Positions 62,405 through 64,000 of a DNA stretch of 64,000 nt are shown here, one piece after another (position 1 is the stretch's first letter; the number at the start of each line of letters is the position of its first letter). The notes beneath the pieces are model-generated. The model searched no databases. It was not told the origin of the DNA and saw only the letters and a program-made list of their open reading frames with translations. This DNA is from Armatimonas rosea (GTDB lineage: Bacteria; Armatimonadota; Armatimonadia; Armatimonadales; Armatimonadaceae), in the NCBI RefSeq assembly GCF_014202505.1, contig NZ_JACHGW010000006.1:62001-126000 (forward strand), given 5' to 3'. The position numbers and the translations under genes were made by a program.

Positions 62405-63979
62405 GTGCCCGCTCCACTCAAGACCTTCCTCCTCGCGCTCCTGGCGATCTCCGCCTGTGTCGCGGGGATTGCGTTCAAGCCCTTTGGGATCGCCTTGACG
62501 GTCGCCTGTCTGGGAGTGGGGGTGTGCTCTTGGCTGATGCGGCGCCCGATTGCCGGGTTCTGGCTGATGCTGGTCTTCTTTCCGATCTACCCGCTCTTCC
62601 GCGCGTGGGCGGAGCTCAACCTCCCGACTGTCTTGATGGGGATCAAGTTCTGGCCCGATCTGCTCGTCGCCTTGATCTGGGTCTCGATTGTGCTGCGTGC
62701 CACTCTGGAGCGACGGCGGCTGAAGCTCTACGGCGACGACTGGCCCGCCCTTGTCTGGGTGGTGAGTGTGGGCTATGGCTCGCTGATCGCCTTTGAGAAC
62801 CAGCACCCCTTTGTTCTGCTCTTTGGCTGGCACTATGCCTTGCCGCCCGTGATCGGCTACTTCGCGATCCGCCAGATTCGCCCCAGCGCCCGCGAGGCCG
62901 CCGGCCTGGTGCGCCTGCTTCTGGTGACCTATGTCTGTCTGGCCGTTCTCTCAATCGCCGACTATGTCTTTCGCCCGGAGTTCACGGCCAAGCTCGCCCA
63001 GACCGCACGCCCGGAGGTGGCGAAGTGGGCGATGCAGGTCGATGACCAGATCAGCAGTGCCGTGGACTTCTGGAAGCGCTACGCCCGCATGCAGTCGCTG
63101 CTCTTTGAGGAGAATGTCTTTGGCTCGCTCTCGGCCTTTGTCTCGCTCTACTGCCTCTCGTGGTTCACGCTGAGCCGGCGAGCTGTGGGGCGGTACTTCT
63201 GGCTCTGGGGGCTCAGTACAGCCGCGCTCTTTCTCTCGGTCTCGCGGGGGAGCACAGTGGGCTGGGTGGTCGGTGTGGTCGTGCTGATCCTGCTCTGGCG
63301 ACGCTACTCGTGGCGACTGACCGTGGCGCTGGGCTCGATCACGGCGCTGGCAGCGGGGCTCTTTCTCTTCTTCACAGACAACCCCAAGGTGAAGTTCTGG
63401 GTGCAGATGATCGAGAACACGGGGGCACTCGACGGTAAGTTTGGCCAAGACCGGGCGCACCAGTGGAACGCGGGGCTCGATATCTTCGTCCGGCACCCGT
63501 CGGGGATGGGCCTCGGCTCGGTGGGGTATGCGGCGTCGCGCTCCGGGGCGGCCTCGACTATCGTGGCGGATGGCAACTACATCGCCTACCTCGCCGAGCT
63601 AGGAATCCCCGGTGCGCTGGGGCTAGTCGCGATGCTGATCGGCCTCTTCTGGGTGCTGGGGCGCTGGCAGCGCACCACCGACGATCCCGGCCTGAAGGCA
63701 CTGGGAATGGCGCTGATCGCCTATCTGGCCGGTGAGTGTGTCCACGCGGTGAGTGCCAATGTCTTTGAGTACTACTACACCTGGCCGGTCTTTTGGCTCC
63801 TCGTGGGGGTCTATGTCTGCCGCTGCGAGGCGGGCACAAAACCTCTCCCACCCCCTGCCCCTCCCTCTCCCGGGCGTTCGTACCTCACTGGGAAAGAGAG
63901 GGGAGCTCATCTGGTTTGTAAAGCCCCTTTCCCAGCGAAGAATGAGCGCCCGGGAGAGGGGGTGGGGAGAGGTAATTAA
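62405..63979 (+). CDS. O-antigen ligase/polymerase-like membrane protein
   Basis: A 524-aa protein from GTG 62405 (PAPLKTFLLALLAISACVAG after the start). About ten membrane segments are visible. A large loop near 200 is followed by the Wzy_C-type region (GLGLGSVGYAASRS near 370, LAELGIPGALGLVAMLIGLF), characteristic of O-antigen ligases and polymerases. The last about 45 residues (Pro/Gly/Arg-rich) are encoded by a palindromic repeat and are unlikely to be ancestral. A glycosyltransferase-like gene follows. Confidence 0.75.
   Translation: MPAPLKTFLLALLAISACVAGIAFKPFGIALTVACLGVGVCSWLMRRPIAGFWLMLVFFPIYPLFRAWAELNLPTVLMGIKFWPDLLVALIWVSIVLRATLERRRLKLYGDDWPALVWVVSVGYGSLIAFENQHPFVLLFGWHYALPPVIGYFAIRQIRPSAREAAGLVRLLLVTYVCLAVLSIADYVFRPEFTAKLAQTARPEVAKWAMQVDDQISSAVDFWKRYARMQSLLFEENVFGSLSAFVSLYCLSWFTLSRRAVGRYFWLWGLSTAALFLSVSRGSTVGWVVGVVVLILLWRRYSWRLTVALGSITALAAGLFLFFTDNPKVKFWVQMIENTGALDGKFGQDRAHQWNAGLDIFVRHPSGMGLGSVGYAASRSGAASTIVADGNYIAYLAELGIPGALGLVAMLIGLFWVLGRWQRTTDDPGLKALGMALIAYLAGECVHAVSANVFEYYYTWPVFWLLVGVYVCRCEAGTKPLPPPAPPSPGRSYLTGKERGAHLVCKAPFPAKNERPGEGVGRGN
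63842..63972. repeat. large palindromic repeat element
   Basis: Three nested stems: an outer C-rich CCTCTCCCACCCCC against a G-rich end with one extra G, a middle CTCTCCCGGGCG (63865-63876)/CGCCCGGGAGAG (63947-63958), and an inner CTGGGAAAG (63888-63896)/CTTTCCCAG (63927-63935). About 130 bp, MITE- or REP-like, overlapping the 3' end of the ligase gene. Confidence 0.6.
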
Positions 63980-63981
63980 CC

Positions 63982-64000
63982 GTGCGCGTCCTGTTTGTCT
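63982..64000 (+). CDS. start of a probable glycosyltransferase (partial)
   Basis: GTG 63982 opens VRVLFV at the window end, the usual first strand of a GT-B glycosyltransferase. Only six codons are visible. Its place after an O-antigen-ligase-like gene supports a surface polysaccharide locus. Confidence 0.35.

Noticed and set aside
62378-62833. Upstream extension of the esterase frame
   Set aside because: It overlaps the divergent ligase-like gene on the other strand and has no family-like sequence; both genes have -10 boxes between 62376 and 62398.

Overview
The window is GC-rich bacterial DNA in two parts. About bases 1-38,100 look like one tailed-phage (siphovirus-type) prophage, entered at its tail module. 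About bases 38,150-64,000 are host chromosome. The host carries oxyR/katG, greA, rpoB, rpoC, steA, a GH62 glycosidase and a caspase-fold peptidase. Many start codons, in phage and host alike, lie 6-8 nt after a -10 box (leaderless type). This mix would fit a phylum such as Armatimonadota, but that is a guess; an rpoB search would settle it.

Prophage structural module (1-17,230, plus strand): an SGNH-hydrolase-like adhesin cut by the window edge, small virion proteins, a LamG-like protein and a 550-aa fibre/baseplate protein. Then come the head-tail and tail genes: terminator-like, gp10-like, tube-like, tail-assembly chaperone, tape measure, hub-like protein and a 1,148-aa fibre with Asp boxes, closed by a strong terminator. 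The chaperone carries a textbook -1 frameshift signal: GGGAAAC, a 5-nt spacer and a two-part hairpin. Four junctions in this module carry a second, synonymous copy of the last codons of the upstream gene.

Prophage accessory and control region (17,226-26,750): short minus-strand genes including a SWIM zinc finger, a divergent operator region, small plus-strand genes, and a DNA methyltransferase whose recognition domain is AT-rich and whose C-terminus looks nuclease-like. An ImmR/ImmA-type lysogeny operon (minus) faces small plus-strand genes across TGTACGC-type operators. A 377-bp gene-free stretch (26,371-26,747) is packed with hairpins, a terminator and a tRNA-like acceptor/T-arm element.

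Prophage early/replication-type region (26,748-38,083): a second SWIM protein, a coiled-coil membrane protein, two Lar-like zinc proteins, two ParB-like proteins flanking a DnaN-type sliding clamp, a Gp37/Gp68 (DUF5131) protein, DUF1643, a VRR-NUC nuclease and a terminal excisionase-like HTH. No integrase, terminase, capsid, polymerase or lysis gene is recognisable in the window; the left part of the phage lies outside it.

Host region: lipoprotein, GH62 arabinofuranosidase-like protein and peptidase C13-like protein (one minus-strand cluster); nitronate monooxygenase; Tat-signal catalase-peroxidase with an OxyR regulator; HAD-like protein; low-molecular-weight phosphatase; greA divergent from rpoB-rpoC; parvulin; SteA; VOC protein; glycerophosphodiesterase; large alpha/beta-hydrolase esterase; O-antigen-ligase-like protein; and the first bases of a probable glycosyltransferase. 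rpoBC here has its own promoter and is not preceded by rplKAJL.
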